DNA of 11,919 nucleotides from Verrucomicrobiales bacterium (GTDB lineage Bacteria > Verrucomicrobiota > Verrucomicrobiia > Verrucomicrobiales > DEV007). Shown one piece after another: positions 1 through 9,774 of the stretch (the first letter of the stretch is position 1; the number at the start of each line of letters is the position of its first letter). The position numbers and the translations under genes are program-made. The notes beneath the pieces were generated by a model that saw only the letters and a list, made by a program, of their open reading frames with translations, ran no database searches and was not told the DNA's origin. The stretch covers positions 1 through 11,919 of the forward strand of contig JABDJT010000165.1 of NCBI GenBank assembly GCA_013003335.1, written 5' to 3'.

Positions 1-2216
1 GCAGCGATCGCACCGAGGGCGAATGCGAATTCAAACCGGAACGTGACATAAAGCAGGATCGCAATCAGCCCAATCCCGAGAGCAAGCGCGGATTTGCCGA
101 GCATCGTTTTCCCGACTGCGGAGCCCACCGAACTGGTCTGTGCGCCGTCCAGTCCCACGTCCAACTCGGTTTTCAGGAATTCGAGAATCTGCTCCGCCTT
201 GCCGAAATCGGCCCGGATCAGGAAAAATTCCCCTTCCCCGCCAACCGGTTGCTGAACCTGCACGATCGGTGTCTTTTCGAGAAATTCGGCACGGTCGAGC
301 GTGCTTTCGATGGACTGTTTCGTCAGGCCCTCTTCGGATTGCAACGTAATCGCGTCTCCGCCTTTCAATTCGACGCCCCGCGGGTCCAAAGTCGGAACCA
401 CAATCAGCGATGTTGCGACAAGTATACTCGAACCGATCAGGGCGATCTTCCGTCGGCCGAGAAAGTCGATCAACTTGTCCGGCACGAGATTCATGAAGCC
501 GAGCTTTTTCACAAAGCCGGATTCCGTTCCCCAGTTGAAGCAAACCCGGGTCACCAAAAGCGCCGAGAATAAGGTGGCGAGAATCCCGATCATCAGGGTG
601 ATGGCAAATCCCTTCACCGTTCCGGCCGCGAACTGGAACAGAATGATCGCCGTGATCAAGGTGGTGATGTTCGCATCGAAAATCGCGGAAAACGCCTTTT
701 CATAGGCCGTCTTGATCGCTGATCCGATCGATTTTCCAGACTTCATTTCCTCCCGTAATCGTTCGTAAATCAGCACGTTGGCATCAATCGCAATACCGAT
801 CGTGAGAATGATCCCTGCCATGCCGGGCAGGGTCAGGGTGAACTTGAACAGCGCCATCATCCCGAAGATGATCGTGATCGCGATCCCCATGCCAATCATC
901 GCGATCAGCCCCGCGAAACGATAGTAGAGTAAAATGAACAGAAGCGTGATGCCGAGTCCGGCGATGCCCGCGGAAATTCCCTGCTGCACCGTCGCTTTCC
1001 CCATCGTCGGCGAGATGTAATTCGCATATTCGACCCTGATCGGATTCTTCAACGGGTTCTCGAGGGCGGAGGCGAGGTCTGCAGCTTCCTGCTGGCTGAA
1101 ATCTCCCGTGATCTGGCAGCCCGTGCTGAACGGATTGAGAATGTTCGGTGCGGACAGGATTTCGCTATCAAGAATGATCGCCAGCGGCTCATTCTGGTGC
1201 TTCAACGTCAGCGGCCCCATGACTGAAGCCCCGTCACCGGTGAATTTCACGCTGATCTCCCAGCCTTCCTGGCCGAACATCGGCTTCGCGCTGGCAATAG
1301 CGTCCCCAGTGAGATCTTTCTGAATCCGGACCAAACCCCATCGCGGTGGCAGCGGATTCCCGTCCTTATCCTCCTTTTTCACGAACGGCAGTGCCTCGTG
1401 GCCCGTGACAACCTCCGAGTCAGCGGCAACAGCGGCAGCCAGGGAATTCGATTGCGGATGGAGAATGGAAAACTCCAGCTTGGCGACCTTTTCCAGCGCC
1501 TTCTTGATTTCCGCTACCCGATCCGGCCCGACGCCGGGTATCTGGAGGAAAATCATATCTTTGCCCTGCGGCGCGAGCACCATGTCGCTTTCCGCCACCA
1601 GCGAGCTGAGACGGCCGGTCAGAACCTTGATCACCTGCTCCTGTGTGCTGGGGGTAATTTCTTTTCCTTCATCCGGCACGATCCGAATATCCATGGAAAC
1701 CCCACCCTGGATTTCGATCCCTTCCTGCAAACCCTGTTCCTTATAAAACCAGAGACTCATACCGGTCACGGCAATCGCGAGAAACGAACCGATCAGGCGT
1801 TTGCGAAGCGAAGATTCGGACGCGAAATACCACACGAACAAAACCAGCAAACCAAGTCCCAGGCCGAAAACGATTCCCCCGCGGGAAAAATTTTCCAGCG
1901 CCGTGGCAGCCGCCTCAGCTGTTTCCGCCGTGCCTTCGCCGGATGGCAACTCACCGCTCGCCTTGGCCTGCTCGATCATGGCCCGGAGTTCTTCGATATT
2001 GATATCGGGCTCAGCGCCCTTGCCACCATCAGCAGCGCCTTTCGGCACGGCATCCAAACCGGTGTCGACGCCCGGAGCTTTCGGCGTTTCGAGTCCGGAT
2101 GCGTTATCGGAAGCTTCGACTTTTACTTCGGCATCTCCTTTTCCGGCCTTGTCGGCAGCGGCGGGAGGATCGGCTTTCGGCGCGGCTGCCGCGGGAGTTT
2201 CCTGTTTGTCTTGCAT
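1..2216 (-). CDS. secDF: SecDF protein-export membrane protein, fused, 3' end outside window
   Basis: Fused SecD and SecF, the accessory subunits of the Sec translocon that use the proton gradient to pull proteins across the inner membrane. The 738 codons seen start at the ATG at 2214-2216 and run open to the left edge. Residues 1-110 are an Ala/Pro/Lys/acid-rich low-complexity extension. Membrane segments lie near 113-132 and 141-159, with an RKR-containing loop between them. A periplasmic domain follows to about 400, containing GIEIQGG. The SecD membrane block at about 405-530 carries the diagnostic GMAGIILTIGIAIDANVL then IYERLREE. A SecF-type segment begins near 585 (RRKIALIG), with GVELKGG after it, and the SecF signature SSVGSAVGKTMLGKSAL lies near 697. 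Both halves have Glu where most homologues have Asp before the GG pair. It lies 69 bases downstream of yajC, as in the common tgt-yajC-secD-secF order. The missing part should be the last SecF helices. No clear ribosome-binding site precedes the ATG. Confidence 0.95.
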   Translation of the reverse strand, partial: MQDKQETPAAAAPKADPPAAADKAGKGDAEVKVEASDNASGLETPKAPGVDTGLDAVPKGAADGGKGAEPDINIEELRAMIEQAKASGELPSGEGTAETAEAAATALENFSRGGIVFGLGLGLLVLFVWYFASESSLRKRLIGSFLAIAVTGMSLWFYKEQGLQEGIEIQGGVSMDIRIVPDEGKEITPSTQEQVIKVLTGRLSSLVAESDMVLAPQGKDMIFLQIPGVGPDRVAEIKKALEKVAKLEFSILHPQSNSLAAAVAADSEVVTGHEALPFVKKEDKDGNPLPPRWGLVRIQKDLTGDAIASAKPMFGQEGWEISVKFTGDGASVMGPLTLKHQNEPLAIILDSEILSAPNILNPFSTGCQITGDFSQQEAADLASALENPLKNPIRVEYANYISPTMGKATVQQGISAGIAGLGITLLFILLYYRFAGLIAMIGMGIAITIIFGMMALFKFTLTLPGMAGIILTIGIAIDANVLIYERLREEMKSGKSIGSAIKTAYEKAFSAIFDANITTLITAIILFQFAAGTVKGFAITLMIGILATLFSALLVTRVCFNWGTESGFVKKLGFMNLVPDKLIDFLGRRKIALIGSSILVATSLIVVPTLDPRGVELKGGDAITLQSEEGLTKQSIESTLDRAEFLEKTPIVQVQQPVGGEGEFFLIRADFGKAEQILEFLKTELDVGLDGAQTSSVGSAVGKTMLGKSALALGIGLIAILLYVTFRFEFAFALGAIA

Positions 2217-2250
2217 GGCAAAAAGTGGTGCGGTTGAAAAAGTTAGATAC

Positions 2251-2285
2251 GAATCAACAGGGTCTGTTCAATGAACCAAACCTGT

Positions 2286-2287
<2 letters not shown>
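2251..2287. repeat. Hairpin repeat, copy 1 (yajC/secDF gap)
   Basis: An inverted repeat fills half of the 69-base gap between yajC and secDF. On the plus strand the left arm AACAGGGTCTGTTC (2256-2269) faces GAACCAAACCTGTT (2273-2286) across an AAT loop, with 11 of 14 positions paired. The minus-strand sequence closely matches copy 3 near 9700: both carry the AACAGG, GTTC, GAAC and CCCTGTTG blocks followed by TTCG. The arm overlaps the TAA stop codon of yajC (2286-2288). No T-run follows directly on the minus strand, so it is not a standard intrinsic terminator. Confidence 0.65.
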
Positions 2288-4709
<2,422 letters not shown>

Positions 4710-4716
4710 CCGAATT

Positions 4717-5232
4717 TCAGGGCTCGTATCCGGTTTCCTCGCGGAGAAAGACAAGAGCGTTGTGCTCTGACATTTCAAGATAGGCCCGTGCAAGTAATCG
4801 ATTCCCCTTCGATGCAGCCAGTGCTGCGCACGCTGAACCGATCATATTCTGATCCCATTTTTTGGGGGCTGCTCGACCGATCAGATTTGGAATTTTTTCG
4901 AGTGCCTGCAAATAGTCCACTTTGAATTTTCGCGGAATCTTCGGATTGTGTCGCTCGTGACGTTCAATCTCGATCACCGTGATCAGCGCGAAAAAATCAA
5001 ATGTCATTGGGGGGCGTTTCTCAGCAATGCGGACCAAATGGGGAACACACACATAGGAGCAGATTCCCAAATCGCCCTGGTGGTGCAATTGATTCCAAAG
5101 TTCCTCATAAATTTTGGATTCCTCTTTGGAATTGGTTGAGCTCTCAAGCTTCCGCAAGGCAGGAACGGGATTATACGGCCTCCGATATCCCCCTTTGAGC
5201 TGTTCCCAGGTTGGATCGTCCAAGTCCAGCAT
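4717..5232 (-). CDS. Hypothetical protein, possibly immunity-like, low GC
   Basis: Not assigned with confidence. The 171 residues begin MLDLDDPTWEQLKGGYRRPY and contain LWNQLHHQGDLG (about 45-56) and SYVCVPHLVRIAEKRP (about 59-74). They look soluble, with no signal peptide or membrane helix. The pattern 'LDDPxW...LxHQGD...SYxxVPHLVRIA' resembles small proteins I have seen among standalone or immunity-type proteins of polymorphic toxin systems; this is recall, not a search result. Sixty-base samples here gave 43-50% G+C by hand count, against 67-70% in similar samples of lpxI and hisC, so it may have been acquired by transfer. It lies 36 bases after hisC and converges on lpxI. No toxin gene lies in the window. 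A coding role is supported by the intact frame filling the gap exactly. Confidence 0.75.
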   Translation of the reverse strand: MLDLDDPTWEQLKGGYRRPYNPVPALRKLESSTNSKEESKIYEELWNQLHHQGDLGICSYVCVPHLVRIAEKRPPMTFDFFALITVIEIERHERHNPKIPRKFKVDYLQALEKIPNLIGRAAPKKWDQNMIGSACAALAASKGNRLLARAYLEMSEHNALVFLREETGYEP

Positions 5233-5268
5233 GGCAATAGATTCAGAAATAAGTGCTGCTTTGGCAAC

Positions 5269-6384
5269 TCAACCCGGTTCGTTCATTTCCTCCAACACCT
5301 CGCGCAACGTCTCCACGCACCGCCGGTTTTCTTCCTCCGTGCCAACCGAAATTCGCACGTAGTCGGGGAGCTTGTAGCCGCGCATGGCACGGATGATCAC
5401 GCCGCGTTGCAGCATTCCCTGGAATACGGCATCTCCGTCGCCGACTTTTACGAGGATGAAATTCGCAACGCTCGGCACGTATTCCAGGCCCAGTTCCTCA
5501 AAGGCGGATTCGTAAAAACGCAGGCCGTTGCGATTCATTTCGCGGGTGCGTTCCCGGTGCTCCTCGTCGAGCAACCCGGCCAGCGCGCCGGCCTGGGCAA
5601 TCGCGTTCGCGTTGAACGGCTGACGACATTTTTGCAATACCTCGGCGACATCGGCGTTTGCGAGGCCATACCCGATCCGCAGGCTGGCGAGGCCCTGGAT
5701 TTTGGAAAAGGTCCGCATGATCACCACGTTCCGGCCTTCCTGCACATAGCGCAGAGTGTTCGGCGGGTTGTCGACAAATTCGTAGTAGGCCTCGTCAAAC
5801 ACGACCGTGACGTGATCCGGCACGCGATCCATGAAACGCTCGATCTCCCCCTCGCCGACCATCGTGCCGGTCGGGTTGTTCGGATTCGCGATAAACACTT
5901 CCTTCGTTTCCGGCGTGATCGCATCGGCCATCGCGTCGAGGTCGTGAACGAATCCCGGGTCGGGCACTTCGATTGTCTCCGCGCCGAAAAGCGTGGCCAT
6001 CAGCTTGTAGACAACAAACGCGTGTTCAGCGGCAATCACGTTGTCGCCGGGATTCAGGAAACCGTGTCCAATCAACTCGATAATCTCGTTGGAGCCGTTT
6101 CCGAGCACCACATTCCCGCGCTCCAGACCGAATTTTTCTGCAATGGCCGACCGCAATTTGTAGCCGCCGCCGTCGGGATAAATGTGGGCGTTCTCGCAAG
6201 CCGTCTTCATCGCCTCGACCGCCATCGGCGAGGGACCGAGCGAGTTTTCGTTTGAGGCCAGCTTGATGATGTCATCCGGATCCAGCCCGAGCTCGCGGGC
6301 CGTTTCCTCGATCGGTTTCCCCGGATCGTACGGCACGAGCGCTTCCAGCCAGGGGTGAGCCTGTTCCTTGATTTTCGATGACAT
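5269..6384 (-). CDS. hisC: Histidinol-phosphate aminotransferase
   Basis: PLP-dependent class I/II aminotransferase that converts imidazole-acetol phosphate to histidinol phosphate; relatives also act on aromatic amino acids. The ATG at 6382-6384 gives 371 residues beginning MSSKIKEQAHPWLEALVPYDPGK, normal for the family. A TTG 33 bases upstream would also keep frame but lies next to repeat copy 2. Visible motifs: KLASNENSLGPSP (about 41-53), YPDGGGYKLR (69-78), GNGSNEIIELI (95-105), NPNNPTG (167-173), FDEAYYEF with Asp197 and Tyr200, the PLP lysine Lys228 in RTFSKIQGLASLRIGYG, and YVRISVG near the C-terminus. No other histidine gene is in the window, so HisC rather than a related aromatic aminotransferase rests on sequence pattern alone. 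It follows the sulfatase on the same strand. Confidence 0.9.
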   Translation of the reverse strand: MSSKIKEQAHPWLEALVPYDPGKPIEETARELGLDPDDIIKLASNENSLGPSPMAVEAMKTACENAHIYPDGGGYKLRSAIAEKFGLERGNVVLGNGSNEIIELIGHGFLNPGDNVIAAEHAFVVYKLMATLFGAETIEVPDPGFVHDLDAMADAITPETKEVFIANPNNPTGTMVGEGEIERFMDRVPDHVTVVFDEAYYEFVDNPPNTLRYVQEGRNVVIMRTFSKIQGLASLRIGYGLANADVAEVLQKCRQPFNANAIAQAGALAGLLDEEHRERTREMNRNGLRFYESAFEELGLEYVPSVANFILVKVGDGDAVFQGMLQRGVIIRAMRGYKLPDYVRISVGTEEENRRCVETLREVLEEMNEPG

Positions 6385-6420
6385 GCCGGAAGATGGATCG
6401 ACGGCGCGGAAAGTCAAAAT

Positions 6421-6457
6421 CGATCGGACAGGGCCTGTTCGCCCAACCTACCCCGTT
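6421..6457. repeat. Degenerate hairpin repeat, copy 3-like (sulfatase/hisC gap)
   Basis: Aligned without gaps to the copy at 2251-2287, the minus-strand sequence matches at 25 of 37 positions by hand count, including the block GAACAG then CCCTGT. Expected arms are 6427-6440 and 6444-6457, but only about 8 of 14 positions pair. Instead, the left half holds its own small palindrome, ACAGGGCCTGT (6428-6438). Its right end overlaps the sulfatase stop codon (6457-6459) at the same offset as copy 1 overlaps the yajC stop. It is either a decayed member of the family or a partial chance match. Confidence 0.4.
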
Positions 6458-8283
6458 CATTCGTTTTTCCCGAACCTCCACTTTTTGACCGCCTCCCCTT
6501 CCCCGTCGAAAAACTCGATCGCTCGGATCGTGGTTGTTCCGCCCGGCAGAAGTAGGCGCAGGTGAATGATCTCGCCTCCCGGCTCGAACGGCAGGTTCAC
6601 TTTTTGAAACTCTTTGGTCTCCGCGATGTCACTTTCCTTCACGTTGGCCGGCTGAAAATCCTTCTCTCCTTTCAACCGCCAGGCGAATCCAACTTTCCCG
6701 GCCTGCCCGCGCTGCGTTTGCAAATCGATCCTCGCACCGGCCACGTTATCCAGGCTGATGCCGTTGATGATCATGTGGTTCCGCCCTTTCGGCCCGCGCT
6801 TGGGCACGAACATGAAGCCGTCGGGTTTCGGAAACAACCCGGCGTTTCTCACGAACCAGCCCTGCAATTCCGGATCGGCTTTTTTGCCCTGCGGCCGGGT
6901 TTCCGGCAGCGGTGGAGCCGGTTTTCCGTCGAGATAAAAGTCGAAATAATTCTTCCAGGTCTGAGACATTTCCCCGGTCGAAAGCCCCGGCGGTTTCAGT
7001 TCGTTCGACCAGTTCGTGAGCTGCTTGCGGAGCCGGTTCGCCACTTCCGGGTTTTCGGCGAGCACGTTCGTTTTTTCGGAAACGTCCACCTCGAGATCGA
7101 ACAGGTATTCCCGTTCCCCACCCCGCAACAGTTTCCATTTTCCGGACCGAATCGCAGCCTGGGAAACCCAGCGCCAGGTCAGGAACTCGTGGGGTGCCCC
7201 GGTTTTTTCACCGGTCAAAAACGGCACGAGGTTCACGCCGTCGAGCGAGTCGTCCGCTTCCAGGCCGGCCAGTTCCACTGCTGTCGCCGCCACATCGAGC
7301 GCGATCACCGGTTCTTCGTAAACCTTTCCCGCGGGAATTTTTCCTTTCCATGCCACGAAAAACGGCACGCGAATTCCGCCTTCGCTGAGCATGCCTTTTT
7401 CGCCGTTCATCGGCTCGTTGAGCGAGCCGTCCCAACCGGGCCCTCCGCCCGGCGCATCATCCTTGTGAATTTTCAGCGGGGCTCCGTTGTCACCGATGAA
7501 CCAGATCAGGGTGTTCTCCTCCAGTCCGTGTTCCTGCAACTTTTTGCGAATCGCGCCCACGCCATCATCCATCGCCGAGATCATGGCCAGTGCCTGGCGG
7601 CGGCGCTCCGGCATTTCACCGGGAAACCGGTCGAGATATTTTTTCGGCGCATCGAGCGGGACGTGCGGAGCGCGGTAGGCCAGGTAGAGGAAAAACGGCT
7701 TCTTCGCATGGCGGTCGATGAAGGCCGTCGCCGCTGCGCTGCAGGCGTCGAGATGATACAGACCCGATCGTTCCAGTCCGCCTTCGGTGGCGTTCCCCTC
7801 CAGGTCGAAATTTGCCCAGCCGGGCCGGTTCGAGTTTTTGGCGAACACATCGTCGAAGCCATGATTCGTGATTTCTGCAGCCGGACCGAGATGCCATTTC
7901 CCGATCTGCCCGGTGGTGTATCCCGCCGTTTTCAGGCGCTCCGCGATCGTTTTTTCCGCATTGAATCCGTCCAGCGGCAGCCCGTTGCTCTCCAGCCCGA
8001 ACCGGTTCTGAAACTTTCCGGTCAGGAGTCCACCCCGTGACGGAATGCACTGGGGAGCCGTTGAATAGCCGTTCGTACAAATCGCGCCGGAAGCCGCTAG
8101 CTCGTTAATGTGGGGCGCTCTGAGGTCGTCGTAGATCTCGTTGTATTCCAAATCGGGCCATCCGTGATCATCGGTGAAAACGACAATGAAATTCGGCTTT
8201 TCGGCGGAAGCAGCCAGGGTCGCGAAGAGAAACAGGGAAGAGAGCAGAGAAATTTTCATAGGAAATGGAACCGGCATTTTCAT
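6457..8283 (-). CDS. Secreted formylglycine-dependent sulfatase with C-terminal accessory domain
   Basis: Type I sulfatase (alkaline phosphatase superfamily, arylsulfatase A-like) that hydrolyses sulfate esters, most likely on polysaccharides outside the cytoplasm. 608 residues. Signal peptide: MKISLLSSLFLFATLAASA, cleaved before EKPNF; an ATG eight codons in (8257-8259) starts exactly at MKIS and is an equally good start. Catalytic core: metal residues D38-D39 in FTDDHG; Cys79 in CIPSRGGLLTG, the C-x-P-S-R site oxidised to formylglycine; K129 and H131 in GKWHLG; H207 in APHVPL; D265-N266 in IGDNG; K296 in GEKGMLSEGG. The sulfatase domain ends near 430. Residues about 470-608 form an extra, probably beta-rich domain (for example GARIDLQTQRGQAGKVGFAWRL in part) of unknown role, perhaps substrate binding. 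It lies 39 bases after thiS and upstream of hisC. The substrate cannot be told. The maturation enzyme is not in the window. Confidence 0.93.
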   Translation of the reverse strand: MKMPVPFPMKISLLSSLFLFATLAASAEKPNFIVVFTDDHGWPDLEYNEIYDDLRAPHINELAASGAICTNGYSTAPQCIPSRGGLLTGKFQNRFGLESNGLPLDGFNAEKTIAERLKTAGYTTGQIGKWHLGPAAEITNHGFDDVFAKNSNRPGWANFDLEGNATEGGLERSGLYHLDACSAAATAFIDRHAKKPFFLYLAYRAPHVPLDAPKKYLDRFPGEMPERRRQALAMISAMDDGVGAIRKKLQEHGLEENTLIWFIGDNGAPLKIHKDDAPGGGPGWDGSLNEPMNGEKGMLSEGGIRVPFFVAWKGKIPAGKVYEEPVIALDVAATAVELAGLEADDSLDGVNLVPFLTGEKTGAPHEFLTWRWVSQAAIRSGKWKLLRGGEREYLFDLEVDVSEKTNVLAENPEVANRLRKQLTNWSNELKPPGLSTGEMSQTWKNYFDFYLDGKPAPPLPETRPQGKKADPELQGWFVRNAGLFPKPDGFMFVPKRGPKGRNHMIINGISLDNVAGARIDLQTQRGQAGKVGFAWRLKGEKDFQPANVKESDIAETKEFQKVNLPFEPGGEIIHLRLLLPGGTTTIRAIEFFDGEGEAVKKWRFGKNE

Positions 8284-8322
8284 ACACCGTTTCTTCGGAA
8301 ATTGTCAGGATTCTGTCAGCAC

Positions 8323-8535
8323 TCAGCCGCCTGCGACCATCCGCACGATTTCCAGCACGTCACCCTCTGAAATCTGTGCGTTGCTAAACTCCTTTTTCAG
8401 CAGTGCTTTTCCGTTTTGCTCGACCAAGACCGGCGCATCCCCGAGTTCCAAATGACGCCGCAACAGCTCCTCAAGCGGCACCGAATCAACCTCCACCGCA
8501 AATTCGCGTTCCTCGCCGTTGATCGTAATTTTCAT
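8323..8535 (-). CDS. thiS: ThiS sulfur-carrier protein
   Basis: Small ubiquitin-like protein that carries the sulfur for the thiazole of thiamine as a C-terminal thiocarboxylate. The 70 residues begin MKITINGEEREFAVEVDS and end IVRMVAGG; the terminal Gly-Gly, needed for adenylation and thiocarboxylation, is intact. Length and the LEELL...VLVEQNGKALLKKEF...SEGDVLEIV pattern are typical of ThiS. The ATG overlaps the thiH stop codon as ATGA (8532-8535), so it is probably translationally coupled. The frame could extend to 8598 inside thiH, but the internal ATG is clearly the family start. Its partners ThiG and ThiF are not in the window. Confidence 0.94.
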   Translation of the reverse strand: MKITINGEEREFAVEVDSVPLEELLRRHLELGDAPVLVEQNGKALLKKEFSNAQISEGDVLEIVRMVAGG

Positions 8536-9695
8536 GAAATTCCCGCGAGCTCGGATCCGTTTTCCTTTTCCAAAATCGCAGCGTCCCAGTCTTTCCAAAC
8601 TGGTTCCAGACCGAGTTCGCGGAGTTTTTCGGCCACCTCGGCAGCCGGTCGTTCGTCGGCGATGTCGAATTGCCCGGTAGCGTTCTGCCCGCAGGACGAT
8701 TCATCCAATTCGACCCGTTTTCCACGGACTGTCAGGTGCAAATCGTCGCTTCCTTCCCCGGTGTAGCCGCCCGGTTCGGTGTGGCTGCCCGCGCTGATCG
8801 AGGTGATGCCAAGCGGGAACAGCGAATCGCGCAAGGATTGCGGCTCGCGAGTGCTGAGAACGATTCCGGCCTGCTGGAAACAAACGCGAAACGCGCACAG
8901 CACACGCACGAAATCGGCATCCGAAATGGTATGTTCCGGCTTCGGCTGGAATCCCCCGGCAGCGGGGCGCATCCGGGGAAGGGAAATCGTGAAGGTGCTT
9001 TTCCAGCAGGTTTTTTCCAAAAACTCGAGATGCGCTGCGAGCCGCAAAGCGTCGTGCCGCCAGTCCGCCAGCCCGAGCAGGGCTCCGATCCCGATCCGGC
9101 GAAAGCCGCCCTCGTAACCGCGAACCGGGCAGTCGATCCGCCAGTCGAAATCTTTCTTCGGCCCGGCCGTGTGAAGTTCGCGATAGACCTCGCGGTCATA
9201 CGTTTCCTGGTAGACCACCAGCCCCTCGCAACCGGCATCGACCATGGCCCGGTATTCCGGCGTTTCCATCGGACCGACTTCGATCGCCACGGTCGGGATG
9301 AAATCGCGAATCGCTGCAATGCAGTCTTCGAGGTAGCCCGAGGACACGAACTTCGGGTGTTCACCCGCGACAAGGAGAATGTGGCGGAATCCTTCCTCCG
9401 CGAGATGCCGGGCTTCGTTGCGAACCTGCTCGATGGAAAGCGTGACCCGCAGAATCGGGTTGTCGCGCGAAAAGCCGCAGTAGGTGCAGTTGTTGACGCA
9501 CTCGTTGGAGAGATAAATCGGTGCGAACAGCCGCATTGTTTTGCCGAAATGCTGACGGGTCAGCGCGACCGAACGCTGCGCCAGGGATTCCAGTTCGGTG
9601 CCCGAATCGGAATCGATCAGGTTTTCAAACCGGCGCAGTTTCTGCGAACGCCATCCGGCGTCGATCCGGTCGAGTTGTTCGGAAAAGGAGGGCAT
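8532..9695 (-). CDS. thiH: 2-iminoacetate synthase ThiH (radical SAM)
   Basis: Radical SAM tyrosine lyase that splits L-tyrosine into 2-iminoacetate (dehydroglycine) and p-cresol, supplying the glycine-like part of the thiamine thiazole in anaerobic-type synthesis. The ATG at 9693-9695 gives 387 residues, close to the usual length. The iron-sulfur cluster motif is C66-x3-C70-x2-C73 in YLSNECVNNCTYCGFSRDNP. Further family features are LLVAGEHP, VYQETYDREVY, the stretch around SLPRMRPAAG, and the C-terminal QFDIADERPAAEV then GLEPVWKDWD. A TTG at 9747-9749 would extend the frame, but those codons lie across hairpin repeat copy 3 and look non-coding. The start codon lies six bases after that hairpin. 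It is followed by thiS with an ATGA overlap. Tyrosine-dependent ThiH rather than glycine oxidase ThiO suggests a route that tolerates low oxygen. Confidence 0.95.
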   Translation of the reverse strand: MPSFSEQLDRIDAGWRSQKLRRFENLIDSDSGTELESLAQRSVALTRQHFGKTMRLFAPIYLSNECVNNCTYCGFSRDNPILRVTLSIEQVRNEARHLAEEGFRHILLVAGEHPKFVSSGYLEDCIAAIRDFIPTVAIEVGPMETPEYRAMVDAGCEGLVVYQETYDREVYRELHTAGPKKDFDWRIDCPVRGYEGGFRRIGIGALLGLADWRHDALRLAAHLEFLEKTCWKSTFTISLPRMRPAAGGFQPKPEHTISDADFVRVLCAFRVCFQQAGIVLSTREPQSLRDSLFPLGITSISAGSHTEPGGYTGEGSDDLHLTVRGKRVELDESSCGQNATGQFDIADERPAAEVAEKLRELGLEPVWKDWDAAILEKENGSELAGIS

Positions 9696-9696
9696 C

Positions 9697-9736
9697 ACGA
9701 ACCAACAGGGTTGGTTCTCCGAACGAACCCTGTTGG
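9697..9736. repeat. Hairpin repeat, copy 3 (near-perfect), upstream of thiH
   Basis: Near-perfect inverted repeat on the plus strand: CCAACAGGGTTGGTTC (9702-9717), loop TCC, then GAACGAACCCTGTTGG (9721-9736). Fifteen of 16 positions pair, with a single G-G mismatch at the twelfth. In a minus-strand transcript it would form a strong stem ending six bases before the thiH ATG, in the space where a ribosome would bind. It shares arms, 3-base loop and the trailing TTCG with copy 1 at 2251-2287. No T-run follows, so a simple terminator for the upstream oxidoreductase gene is unlikely. Confidence 0.8.
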
Positions 9737-9774
9737 ATCGAAAAGTCAAAACAAACCGCGTTCGCCGGCCGTGC

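Noticed and set aside
1398..2237. Long plus-strand open frames across secDF and other minus-strand genes (also near 2801-3850, 6562-8040 and 8670-10815)
   Set aside because: They are antisense shadows caused by high G+C. Their proteins show no family pattern, while the minus-strand frames match well-known families throughout.
8284..8322. Direct repeat of TGTCAG (8303-8318 area) between thiS and the sulfatase as a regulatory site
   Set aside because: Two six-base copies in a 39-base gap are too short and unspecific to support an operator.
9696..9749. Longer ThiH from a TTG codon at 9747-9749
   Set aside because: The added codons lie across the hairpin repeat and match nothing in ThiH. The ATG at 9693-9695 gives the usual length.
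6409..9751. Shared TTTTGACTTT motif (minus strand) near 6411-6420 and 9742-9751 as a promoter -35 box before hisC and thiH
   Set aside because: No acceptable -10 element lies 16-18 bases downstream in either case. The shared string is short and may be chance.
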